64,000 bases of DNA from assembly GCF_003665435.1 (NCBI RefSeq), contig NZ_CP023407.1, positions 3,348,001-3,412,000 on the forward strand, read 5' to 3'. This DNA is from Streptomyces fungicidicus (GTDB lineage: Bacteria > Actinomycetota > Actinomycetes > Streptomycetales > Streptomycetaceae). Below are positions 56,866-64,000 of the stretch, in pieces. The notes below the pieces were generated by a model. It worked only from the letters and a program-made list of their open reading frames with translations. It had not been told where the DNA came from and ran no database searches. The stretch's first letter is position 1; each line of letters opens with the position of its first letter. The position numbers and the translations under genes were made by a program.

Positions 56866-58710
56866 CTAGGGCGTTGCCTCGACGACGGCCAGGAGGGTGC
56901 CGGGCTCCACCTGCTGGCCGGGGGTCGCGTGGAGGGCGGTCAGCGTTCCCGTCGCCGGGGCGGTGATGCTGTGCTGCATCTTCATGGCCTCCAGCCACAG
57001 CAGGGGCTGTCCGGCCTCCACCGCGGCTCCCTCGGTCAGGCCCTCGGCGACGCGGACGACGGTGCCCGGCATGGGGGCCAGCAGGGAGCCGGGGGCGTGC
57101 CGGGCGGTGGCGTCGGGGAAGCGGGGCAGGGCGGTGAGGGCGGTGGCGCCCACGTACACGCGGTCGCCGTAGCGGCCGACCTCGAACCTGCGGCGTACGC
57201 CGTCCACGTCCAGGATCACCAGCCCCGCGTCGGCGTGCACCACCCGCACGCCCTCGGCCGCGAGGCCCCCGCGGGTGTGCCGGTAGCGGACCTCGTGTTC
57301 CTCGCCCCCCATGGCGTACCGCTTGACCTGCGGCTGGGAGGCGACGTTGCGCCAGCCGCCGAAGCGGGAGCGGCCGTGGGCGTCGGCGAGGGCCGCGGCG
57401 AGCGGGGCGTACGGGTCGGGGGCCGGGGTGGTCAGTTCGGGCAGGTGACGGTCGTAGAAGCCGGTGTCCGTCCGGGCCTCGGCGAACTCCTTGTGGCGCA
57501 GGGAGCGGACGAGGAGGTCCCGGTTGGTGACCGGGCCGTGGATCACCGCGCGGTCCAGGGCGGAGGCCAGCTTGCGGACCGCCTCCGCGCGGGTGGGCGC
57601 GTGGGCGACGACCTTGGCGAGCAGGGGGTCGTAGTGGACGCCGATGTCATCGCCGTCCGTGTAGCCGGTGTCCAGGCGTACGGCGTCGGGGACGGCCAGG
57701 CGGTGCAGGCGGCCGGTCTGCGGGGCCCAGTCGTGGGCGGGGTCCTCGGCGTAGAGGCGGGCCTCGACGGCGTGGCCGCGGGCGCGCGGCGGGTCGCCGT
57801 CCAGGGCGTGGCCCTCGGCGACCCGGATCTGCTCGGCGACCAGGTCGAGGCCGAACACGGCCTCGGTGACCGGGTGTTCCACCTGGAGGCGGGTGTTCAT
57901 CTCCAGGAAGTGCGCCCGGTCGTCGGCGACCAGGAACTCCACGGTGCCGGCGCCGACGTAGGAGACGGCCCGCGCGGCGCGCACGGCGAGTGCGTGGAGC
58001 TCCTCGGTGAGCCGTGCGGTCAGTCCGGGGGCGGGGGCCTCCTCGATCACCTTCTGGTGGCGGCGCTGCAGGGAGCAGTCGCGGGTGCCGAGCGCCCACA
58101 CCGTGCCGTGGGTGTCGGCGAGCACCTGCACCTCGATGTGCCGTCCGCCCTCCACATAGGGCTCGGTGAAGACCTCGCCGTCGCCGAAGGCGCTCGCGGC
58201 CTCCGCGCGGGCGGCGGCCAGCGCGCCGTCGAGGTCCGCGAGGCGCCGTACGACGCGCATGCCGCGCCCGCCGCCGCCCGCCGCCGCCTTCACCAGCACC
58301 GGCAGGTCGGCCTCGGTGACCTCGCGCAGGGGCGCGATGCCCATCAGCTCCTTGGCGCGCGTCTTGGACGCCATCGCCTCGATCGCCTCCGGGGGCGGTC
58401 CGATCCACACCAGTCCGGCGTCCTGAACGGCCCGCGCGAAGCCGGCGTTCTCGGAGAGGAAGCCGTAGCCGGGGTGCACCGCGTCCGCCCCGGCCGCCAG
58501 GGCGGCCTTCACGATCAGGTCGCCGCGCAGATAGGTGTCGGCGGGCGCGGCTCCCGGGAGTCGTACCGCCGTGTCCGCCGTGCGGGCGTGCAGGGCGTTC
58601 CCGTCGGCGTCGGAGTGCACGGCGACCGTGCGGATTCCCAGCTCGTGGCAGGTGCGGACGATGCGGCAGGCGATCTCGCCCCGGTTCGCCACCAGTACGG
58701 AAGTAATCAT
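56866..58710 (-). CDS. Acyl-CoA carboxylase alpha subunit (biotin carboxylase plus biotin carrier)
   Basis: A 614-residue protein that carboxylates its own biotin. The N-terminal VLVANRGEIACRIVRTCHELGI and ATP-grasp LVKAAAGGGGRGMRVV, then EVQVLADTHG and FLEMNTRLQVEHPVTE, mark the carboxylase. The C-terminal carrier has LEAMKMQHSI with the biotinyl Lys. Between AKELM and LPVLVK there are only about 12 residues where relatives have 20-30, so this protein seems to lack part of the ATP-grasp B-domain linker. The start ATG at 58710 lies five bases after the carboxyltransferase stop. The pair resembles methylcrotonyl/geranyl-CoA carboxylase (LiuD/AtuF). Confidence 0.92.
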   Translation of the reverse strand: MITSVLVANRGEIACRIVRTCHELGIRTVAVHSDADGNALHARTADTAVRLPGAAPADTYLRGDLIVKAALAAGADAVHPGYGFLSENAGFARAVQDAGLVWIGPPPEAIEAMASKTRAKELMGIAPLREVTEADLPVLVKAAAGGGGRGMRVVRRLADLDGALAAARAEAASAFGDGEVFTEPYVEGGRHIEVQVLADTHGTVWALGTRDCSLQRRHQKVIEEAPAPGLTARLTEELHALAVRAARAVSYVGAGTVEFLVADDRAHFLEMNTRLQVEHPVTEAVFGLDLVAEQIRVAEGHALDGDPPRARGHAVEARLYAEDPAHDWAPQTGRLHRLAVPDAVRLDTGYTDGDDIGVHYDPLLAKVVAHAPTRAEAVRKLASALDRAVIHGPVTNRDLLVRSLRHKEFAEARTDTGFYDRHLPELTTPAPDPYAPLAAALADAHGRSRFGGWRNVASQPQVKRYAMGGEEHEVRYRHTRGGLAAEGVRVVHADAGLVILDVDGVRRRFEVGRYGDRVYVGATALTALPRFPDATARHAPGSLLAPMPGTVVRVAEGLTEGAAVEAGQPLLWLEAMKMQHSITAPATGTLTALHATPGQQVEPGTLLAVVEATP

Positions 58711-58715
58711 GGGCC

Positions 58716-60314
58716 TCACATCCGGAAGACGCCGAAGCCGCCGCGCGCGCCCTCGTAGGGGGCGGTGTGCAGGGCGGACAGGCACAGGCCGAGGACGGTG
58801 CGGGTGTCGCGCGGGTCGATGACGCCGTCGTCGTACAGCCGCCCGGACAGGAACATGGGCAGCGACTCGGACTCGATCTGCTGCTCCACCATGGCGCGCA
58901 GCGCCGCGTCCGCCTCGTCGTCGTAGGGGTGTCCCTTCGCGGCCGCCGACTGCCGGGCGACGATGGACAGCACGCCGGCGAGCTGCTGCGGGCCCATCAC
59001 CGCGGACTTGGCGCTGGGCCAGGCGAACAGGAAGCGCGGGTCGTACGCCCTCCCGCACATGCCGTAGTGGCCGGCGCCGTAGGAGGCGCCGATGAGGACG
59101 GAGAGGTGGGGGACGCGGGAGTTGCTGACCGCGTTGATCATCATCGCGCCGTGCTTGATGATGCCGCCCTGCTCGTACTCCCTGCCCACCATGTAGCCGG
59201 TGGTGTTGTGCAGGAACAGCAGCGGGATGTCGCGCTGGTTGGCGAGCTGGATGAACTGGGCGGCCTTCTGGGACTCCTCGCTGAAGAGGACCCCCCGGGC
59301 GTTGGCGAGGATGCCGACGGGATAGCCGTGCAGGGCGGCCCAGCCGGTGGTGAGGCTGGTGCCGTAGAGGGGTTTGAACTCGTCGAAGTCGGAGGCGTCG
59401 ACGATCCGGGCGATGACCTCGCGCGGGTCGAAGGGGGTCCTAAGGTCGCCGGGGACGATGCCGAGGAGTTCGTCCTCGTCGTACTCGGGGGGCGCGGCAG
59501 GTCCCGGATCCGGGTACGCCTTGCGGTGGTTGAGGCGGGCGACGACCCGGCGGGCCTGGCGGAGCGCGTCCCGCTCGTCGACGGCGAAGTGGTCGGCGAG
59601 GCCCGAGACGCGCGCGTGCATCTCGGCGCCGCCGAGGGACTCGTCGTCGCTCTCCTCCCCGGTCGCCATCTTCACCAGCGGCGGGCCGCCGAGGAACACC
59701 TTCGCCCGCTCCCTGACCATGATCGTGTGGTCGGACATGCCGGGGACGTACGCGCCGCCCGCCGTGGAGTTGCCGAAGACGACGGCGATCGTGGGGATGC
59801 CGGCCGCCGAGAGCCGGGTCAGGTCGCGGAAAATGGCGCCGCCCGGGATGAAGATCTCCTTCTGGGAGGGCAGGTCTGCGCCGCCGGACTCGACGAGGCT
59901 GATCACGGGCAGCCGGTTGGCGAGCGCGATGTCGTTGGCGCGCAGCGCCTTCTTCAGGCTCCAGGGGTTGCTGGCGCCGCCGCGCACGGTCGGGTCGTTG
60001 GCGGTGATCAGGCACTCCACGCCCTCGACGACGCCGATGCCGGTGACGAGCGAGGCGCCGACGGTGTAGTCGCTCCCCCAGGCCGCCAGCGGGGACAGCT
60101 CCAGGAAGGGCGTGTCGGGGTCGAGGAGCAGCTCGACGCGTTCGCGGGCGAGGAGCTTGCCGCGGCCCCGGTGCCGTTCGACGTACTTCTCGCCGCCGCC
60201 CGCGAGGGCCTTGGCGTGTTCGGCGTCGAGTGCGGCGAGCTTGGCGAGCATGGCGTCACGGTTGGCCCGGTGGTCGGGGCTCGTGGTGTCGAGGGCGGAT
60301 GCGAGGACCGTCAC
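58716..60314 (-). CDS. Acyl-CoA carboxylase beta subunit (carboxyltransferase)
   Basis: A 532-residue carboxyltransferase that transfers the carboxyl group from biotin to an acyl-CoA. The hallmark segments are GGGEKYVERHRGRGKLLARERVELLLD near the start, LVESGGADLPSQKEIFIPGGAIFRDL, and HNTTGYMVGREYEQGGIIKHGAMMINAVSNS, the last typical of methylcrotonyl- or geranyl-CoA carboxylases rather than propionyl-CoA ones. The GTG at 60314 overlaps the AtuA stop (GTGA) and has GGAGG seven bases upstream. It is followed after five bases by the alpha subunit gene. Confidence 0.93.
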   Translation of the reverse strand: MTVLASALDTTSPDHRANRDAMLAKLAALDAEHAKALAGGGEKYVERHRGRGKLLARERVELLLDPDTPFLELSPLAAWGSDYTVGASLVTGIGVVEGVECLITANDPTVRGGASNPWSLKKALRANDIALANRLPVISLVESGGADLPSQKEIFIPGGAIFRDLTRLSAAGIPTIAVVFGNSTAGGAYVPGMSDHTIMVRERAKVFLGGPPLVKMATGEESDDESLGGAEMHARVSGLADHFAVDERDALRQARRVVARLNHRKAYPDPGPAAPPEYDEDELLGIVPGDLRTPFDPREVIARIVDASDFDEFKPLYGTSLTTGWAALHGYPVGILANARGVLFSEESQKAAQFIQLANQRDIPLLFLHNTTGYMVGREYEQGGIIKHGAMMINAVSNSRVPHLSVLIGASYGAGHYGMCGRAYDPRFLFAWPSAKSAVMGPQQLAGVLSIVARQSAAAKGHPYDDEADAALRAMVEQQIESESLPMFLSGRLYDDGVIDPRDTRTVLGLCLSALHTAPYEGARGGFGVFRM

Positions 60315-61987
60315 AGCAGTGCCTCCGGGATGTCGAGGTGCCGGGAGCGCAGCCATTCGCCGAGCGCCTTGGCCTGCGGGTCGAAACGGGCCTGCGCGGC
60401 GACGCCCTCGCCGAGGATGCCCTCGACGAGGAAGTTCAGGGCGCGCAGGCGGGGCAGGACGTGCCGGGTGACGGGCAGCTCGCGGGCCTCCGGGATCAGC
60501 TCCCGGAACCGCTCGACGGTCAGCGCGTGGGCGAGCCACCGCCAGGCGTCGTCGGAGCGGACCCAGACGCCCACGTTGGCGTTGCCGCCCTTGTCGCCGC
60601 TGCGGGCGCCGGCGACGAGTCCGAGCGGGGCCCGTCGTGCGGGGCCGGGTGGCAGCGGCTCGGGGAGCGCGGGGGGCGGCACATCGTCGAGTACGGCGGT
60701 GTCGTGCGGCGCGTCCACGGTGACCCGGCGTCCGTCGTGGAGGACGGCCACATGGTCGACGTCACCCTGGGGGACGTACACATCCTCGAAGACCCCATAG
60801 GGGGAGCCCTTGCCCGGTGGTGCCAGCACATGGAACCCGGGGTAGCTCGCCAGCGCCAGCTCGATCGCGGCCCCGCTCAGCACCCGCCCGACCGCCTCCT
60901 GCGAGGGGTCCCGTACGACGAGCCGCAGCAGCGCGCTGGCGGTCTCCTCGGTGCCGGCGTCGGGGCGGTCGGTGCGCGCCAGCTCCCAGCGCACCCCGGC
61001 GGGCGACGACTTGGCGAGCGCCTCGCCCATCTGCTCCTTCACCAGGTCCGCCTTGGCCTCGATGTCGAGCCCGGTGAGCACGAACACGACCTCGTTGCGG
61101 AAGCCCCCGAGCCGGTTGAGCCCGACCTTGAGGGTGGGCGGCGGGGCCTCCCCGCGGACCCCTTCGACGCGCACCCGGTCGGGGCCGTCCTGGCTCAGCC
61201 GCACGGTGTCCAGCCGGGCGGTGACGTCCGGCCCGGCGTACCGGGCGCCGCCCGTCTCGTAGAGCAGCTGCGCGGTGACGGTGCCGACGTCGACGCGGCC
61301 GCCGGTGCCGGGGTGCTTGGTGATGACGCAGCTGCCGTCGGCGTGCAGCTCGGCGAGCGGGAAGCCGGGCCGCCGGAGGCCCCCGGAGTCACGGAAGAAG
61401 GCGTAGTTCCCGCCGGTGGCCTGCGTCCCGCACTCCAGCACGTGTCCCGCGACCACGGCCCCCGCGAGCCGGTCGTGGTCCGTCGCCGTCCAGCCGAAGT
61501 GGGCGGCGGCGGGACCGGTGACCAGGGCCGCGTCGGTGACCCGCCCGGTGACGACCACGTCGGCGCCGGCCCGGAGGCATTCCGCGATCCCGGCGCCGCC
61601 GAGGTAGGCGTGGGCGGCGAGGACGCCGGGGTACCGCGCGGTGAGGTCGTCGCCCTCGACGTGCGCGACCCGTACGGGGATGCCGAGCCGGCCGGCGAGG
61701 GCCCGTACGGCGTCGGCGAGTCCGGCCGGATGGAGCCCGCCGGCGTTGGTGACGATCCTGACGCCCCGCTCGTGGGCGAGGCCGAGGGTCTCCTCCAGCT
61801 GCCGCAGGAAGGTGCGGGCGTATCCGGCGGAGGGGTCCTTCAGCCGGTCCCGGGCGAGGATGAGCATGGTCAGCTCGGCGAGGTAGTCGCCGGTGAGGAC
61901 GTCCACCTCGCCGCCGGTGAGCATCTCGCGCGGGGCGTCGAAGCGGTCGCCGTAGAAGCCGGAGAAGTTCCCGATGCGCAGGGTCAC
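60311..61987 (-). CDS. AtuA-family protein (acyclic terpene utilisation, DUF1446)
   Basis: A 558-residue protein of the AtuA family: N-terminal DUF1446 domain ([58 protein letters not shown]) and a C-terminal ferredoxin-like domain from about 460 ([26 protein letters not shown]). AtuA is required for growth on citronellol and geraniol in Pseudomonas, but its reaction is not known to me. The GTG at 61987 overlaps the stop of the TIGR03084 gene, and its own stop overlaps the carboxyltransferase start. This tight coupling makes it an integral part of the carboxylase pathway. Confidence 0.9.
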   Translation of the reverse strand: MTLRIGNFSGFYGDRFDAPREMLTGGEVDVLTGDYLAELTMLILARDRLKDPSAGYARTFLRQLEETLGLAHERGVRIVTNAGGLHPAGLADAVRALAGRLGIPVRVAHVEGDDLTARYPGVLAAHAYLGGAGIAECLRAGADVVVTGRVTDAALVTGPAAAHFGWTATDHDRLAGAVVAGHVLECGTQATGGNYAFFRDSGGLRRPGFPLAELHADGSCVITKHPGTGGRVDVGTVTAQLLYETGGARYAGPDVTARLDTVRLSQDGPDRVRVEGVRGEAPPPTLKVGLNRLGGFRNEVVFVLTGLDIEAKADLVKEQMGEALAKSSPAGVRWELARTDRPDAGTEETASALLRLVVRDPSQEAVGRVLSGAAIELALASYPGFHVLAPPGKGSPYGVFEDVYVPQGDVDHVAVLHDGRRVTVDAPHDTAVLDDVPPPALPEPLPPGPARRAPLGLVAGARSGDKGGNANVGVWVRSDDAWRWLAHALTVERFRELIPEARELPVTRHVLPRLRALNFLVEGILGEGVAAQARFDPQAKALGEWLRSRHLDIPEALL

Positions 61988-62778
61988 CGGGCGTCCTCCT
62001 CCGGCTCCCGTCCACCGCCGGGCGGCCCGGCGAAGGCCTGGGCGATGTCCAGCCAGCGGTCGGCGTCGGGGCCGTCGGCGGTCAGGGCGAGGTCCGCGCG
62101 GTGGGCGCGCTGGGTGACGAGGAGGCAGAAGTCGAGCGCGGGGCCGGTGACGCGCTGGGCCGCGTCCTCGGGGCCGTACGCCCACACCCCGCCGCCCGGT
62201 CCGGTGAGCTCGACGCGGAAGGGCTCGGCGGGCGGGGTGAGTCCGTGCACCCCGTAGGCGAAGTCCCGGGTCCGCACCCCGAGCCACGCCACATGCCTGA
62301 GCCGGTCGCTGGGTGGCCGCACCACACCGAGGGCGTCGGCCATGTCCAGACCGTGGGCCCAGGTCTCCATGAGCCGGGCGGTGGCCATAGAGGCGGCGGA
62401 CATGGGCGGCCCGTACCAGGGGAACCGCGCCCCGGCCGGCGCCTCCCGCAGCGCCTTCTCCAGCGCCGCCCGCCCCTCCCGCCACCGCGCGAGCAGCTCG
62501 GCGGGCGCGGCCCGGGCGTACTCCTCGGCGCCCTCGTCCACGAAGGTGTGCGGTGCGGCGAGAGCCCGCTCCACCAGCTCGCGGAACCCGTCCGCGTCGG
62601 TGACGGCGAGCAGCGCGGAGCGGTCGGTCCAGGCGAGGTGGGCGATCTGATGGGCGACGTCCCACCCCGCGGCGGGCGTCGCCGTCCCCCACCGCCCCGC
62701 CTCCACCCCGGCCACCAGCCGGTCCAGCTCGTCGCTCTCGGCACACAGGTCGTCGATGACACGCGTCGGGTCGGCCAT
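61984..62778 (-). CDS. TIGR03084-type DinB/mycothiol-dependent isomerase-like protein
   Basis: A 264-residue metal-binding four-helix protein of the DinB/MDMPI class. The metal-site pattern is [17 protein letters not shown] near residue 40, then [15 protein letters not shown] near 145. The C-terminal 80 residues form the usual small alpha/beta domain. Family members are often linked to thiol (mycothiol)-dependent isomerisation or to acyl-CoA clusters. It is the first gene of the leftward operon; the ATG at 62778 is preferred over 62817, which would add a cysteine-rich shadow. Its promoter must lie in the short region shared with the truncated toxin gene. Confidence 0.85.
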   Translation of the reverse strand: MADPTRVIDDLCAESDELDRLVAGVEAGRWGTATPAAGWDVAHQIAHLAWTDRSALLAVTDADGFRELVERALAAPHTFVDEGAEEYARAAPAELLARWREGRAALEKALREAPAGARFPWYGPPMSAASMATARLMETWAHGLDMADALGVVRPPSDRLRHVAWLGVRTRDFAYGVHGLTPPAEPFRVELTGPGGGVWAYGPEDAAQRVTGPALDFCLLVTQRAHRADLALTADGPDADRWLDIAQAFAGPPGGGREPEEDAR

Positions 62779-62850
62779 GAAGGGAGCATGGCAGCACCCC
62801 CCAAAACAATCAAGCACGCTTGCTGGCTCTTACCGCGACCCCAACGTGAA

Positions 62851-63129
62851 GTGGGTCCGGCGCTTCGGCGGCCGACGGTCGGCGCCATCGAGAGGAGCCG
62901 CTTCCGGAACATGCGGGAGTTACGCCCACGCAACGGCGGGACGGTGAGCATCCGGATGCTGTTCGTCTTCGACCCCGAGCGTCGGGCCATCTTCCTGGTG
63001 GCGGGCAACAAGGCGACCGGACGCCGCTGGGCGTCCTGGTACCCGCGAGCGATCAAAGAGGCAGACGACAAGTACACGGCATACCTTGAGGCGCTGGAGC
63101 AGGAAAAGAAGGAAGGGCAGGGCAGATGA
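62851..63129 (+). pseudogene. 5'-truncated HigB/Gp49-type toxin
   Basis: The frame ending at 63129 encodes the C-terminal two thirds of a RelE/HigB-like (phage Gp49-type) toxin: VGPALRRPTVGAIERSRFRNMRELRPRN, then SIRMLFVFDPERRAIFLVAGNKATGRRWASWYPRAI. The expected first 30-40 residues (the opening helices) are missing; upstream sequence is the promoter side of the divergent operon. A GTG at 62851 could start a 92-residue fragment, but there is no ribosome site. The stop overlaps the antitoxin ATG (ATGA), the normal layout for this toxin-first type of module. Confidence 0.7.
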
Positions 63130-63431
63130 ATCTCGGCTCCATGGACGATCTGACGGCCGACATCACCCCCGAGAAGCGCGAACGCATCGACGCCATCAAG
63201 GCGGAGATGATCGACGCGGAACGGGGACACGAGCTGGCCGCCCTCCGCAAGGCCCAGGGTTTCACGCAGGTCCAGGTCGCCAAGGCGATGGGCGTCACTC
63301 AGGGCCGGGTCAGTCAGATCGAGCGGGGTACCGCCCGTCTCGACACCTCAACGATGGCGGCCTACCTGCACGCAATCGGCGGCGAGCTGACCATAACGGC
63401 CACTGTCGGGAACCTTTCGGTACGGCTGTAG
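63126..63431 (+). CDS. HigA-type antitoxin, XRE helix-turn-helix
   Basis: A 101-residue DNA-binding antitoxin. The N-terminal helix (ITPEKRERIDAIKAEMIDAERGHELAALR) and the Cro-type HTH (KAQGFTQVQVAKAMGVTQGRVSQIERG) are complete, followed by STMAAYLHAIGGELTITATVGN, typical of HigA proteins that pair with Gp49-type toxins. Its ATG overlaps the stop of the truncated toxin. GAAGGGCAGGGCAG before it is a modest ribosome site. It may persist as a solo repressor. Codon use has slightly more A/T than the neighbours, consistent with acquisition. Confidence 0.88.
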   Translation: MNLGSMDDLTADITPEKRERIDAIKAEMIDAERGHELAALRKAQGFTQVQVAKAMGVTQGRVSQIERGTARLDTSTMAAYLHAIGGELTITATVGNLSVRL

Positions 63432-63505
63432 CGTGCAGCACTCCCCGCCCGCGGGCGCGGTGTGCGCCGTGCGCGGCCGGGCGGCGGTGGGGCCGTCGGG
63501 GCAGG

Positions 63506-64000
63506 CTAGTCCCGCCGCGCCGGGGTGATGGCGGACGGTGTCGCCCCCTTCACCCTGCCCCGCCCCACCTGCGTGCGCACCGCGCCCATGCTCGCCGCGA
63601 TGACCAGGGCGATGGCGGCGGCCTGGGCGGTGGAGAGGGCCTGGTCGAGGATCAGGAAGCCGGCGGTGGCGGCGAGGGCCGGTTCCAGGCTCATCAGAAT
63701 GGCGAAGGTCGAGGCGGGAAGGCGGCGCAGCGCCAGGAGTTCGAGGGTGTACGGGAGGACGGAGGAGAGCACCGCGACCGCCGCGCCCAGGGCGAAGGTG
63801 GTCGGGTCCAGGAGCTTCGTGCCGGACTCCACGATCCCGAGGGGCAGGAAGAGGACCGCCGCGACGGCCATGGCGAGGGCGAGCCCGTCCGCCTGCGGGA
63901 AGCGGCGCCCCGTACGGGCACTGAAGACGATGTACGCGGCCCACATGGCGCCGGCGGCCAGTGCGAAGACCACACCCAGCGGGTCGAGACTGTCGAAGCC
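63506..64000 (-). CDS. EamA-family transporter, C-terminal part (gene continues past the window)
   Basis: The frame is open to the window edge; about 165 C-terminal residues are visible. Five hydrophobic helices (VVFALAAGAMWAAYIVFSA; GLALAMAVAAVLFLPLGIV; ALGAAVAVLSSVLPYTLELLAL; STFAILMSLEPALAATAGFLIL; AAAIALVIAASMGAV) follow the second EamA repeat, as in RhtA-like amino acid/threonine exporters. The stop is TAG at 63506. The gene converges with the antitoxin gene, 74 bases away. Substrate not inferable. Confidence 0.85.
   Translation of the reverse strand, partial: GFDSLDPLGVVFALAAGAMWAAYIVFSARTGRRFPQADGLALAMAVAAVLFLPLGIVESGTKLLDPTTFALGAAVAVLSSVLPYTLELLALRRLPASTFAILMSLEPALAATAGFLILDQALSTAQAAAIALVIAASMGAVRTQVGRGRVKGATPSAITPARRD

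Noticed and set aside
55657..58758. A 1033-codon plus-strand frame opposite the acyl-CoA dehydrogenase and biotin carboxylase genes
   Set aside because: It spans two well-supported genes and the gap between them, with Gly/Val/Asp-rich low-information sequence; a codon-bias shadow.
1..64000. tRNA, rRNA, CRISPR arrays, insertion sequences, prophage or plasmid genes
   Set aside because: No tRNA-like cloverleaf, no repeat-spacer pattern, no transposase or integrase product was seen; the only mobile-type trace is the toxin-antitoxin remnant near 63 kb.

Overview
The window is a stretch of core chromosome from a Streptomyces or very close relative. The evidence is very high GC with strong third-position bias, frequent GTG and TTG starts, GGAGG-type ribosome sites, and above all the gene content. 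It carries afsR, afsS and afsK together with the AfsK-binding protein, the F420 cofactor gene fbiC, and a dmdR1-type iron regulator with its antisense frame. From memory, the order mirrors the SCO4380-SCO4440 part of the Streptomyces coelicolor chromosome, read backwards. I saw no rRNA, tRNA, CRISPR array, prophage or insertion sequence.

1-14.8 kb: the tail of a membrane protein, a sodium:solute symporter, a degenerate ADP-ribosylglycohydrolase, a secreted M23 peptidase, an FHA protein plus membrane Ser/Thr kinase pair, a secreted esterase and an L,D-transpeptidase-like protein without its cysteine. An F420 neighbourhood follows: fbiC (deazaflavin synthesis), an F420-type LLM oxidoreductase, a Tat-exported PHP phosphoesterase and a Ddn-like deazaflavin oxidoreductase. 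14.9-22.3 kb: the global antibiotic regulators. AfsK phosphorylates AfsR, AfsR activates afsS, and KbpA restrains AfsK.

22.4-39.8 kb: small-molecule and regulatory genes. These are TetR, two flavin split-barrel proteins, GNAT, a flavin monooxygenase, MFS, a GlxA-type AraC regulator, an RsbW-like ATPase, an EF-hand protein, a STAS antagonist, an ECF sigma factor overlapping its anti-sigma gene, purU, a solute-binding lipoprotein, a proline-rich membrane protein and an NsdA-type regulator.

39.9-52.7 kb: a primase-polymerase-like protein behind a highly structured leader, an ABC exporter pair, a serine-less alpha/beta hydrolase, dmdR1, a SIS-domain protein, a PAS/GAF sensor, an HTH regulator divergent from a purine-type NCS2 permease, a citrate synthase and pdxH. 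Between the permease and citrate synthase genes lies a small transcription unit with its own promoter, a 12-codon open frame and a branched RNA fold. It is the most interesting unexplained element here.

52.7-62.8 kb: a nine-gene leftward operon with 4-5 base overlaps or short gaps. It holds a DinB/TIGR03084 protein, AtuA, the carboxyltransferase and biotin carboxylase subunits of an acyl-CoA carboxylase, an acyl-CoA dehydrogenase, a cinnamate-type CoA ligase, an enoyl-CoA hydratase and a TetR repressor. It looks like a catabolic pathway for a branched or terpenoid acid. The window ends with an antitoxin whose toxin gene has lost its 5' part, and a partial EamA transporter.
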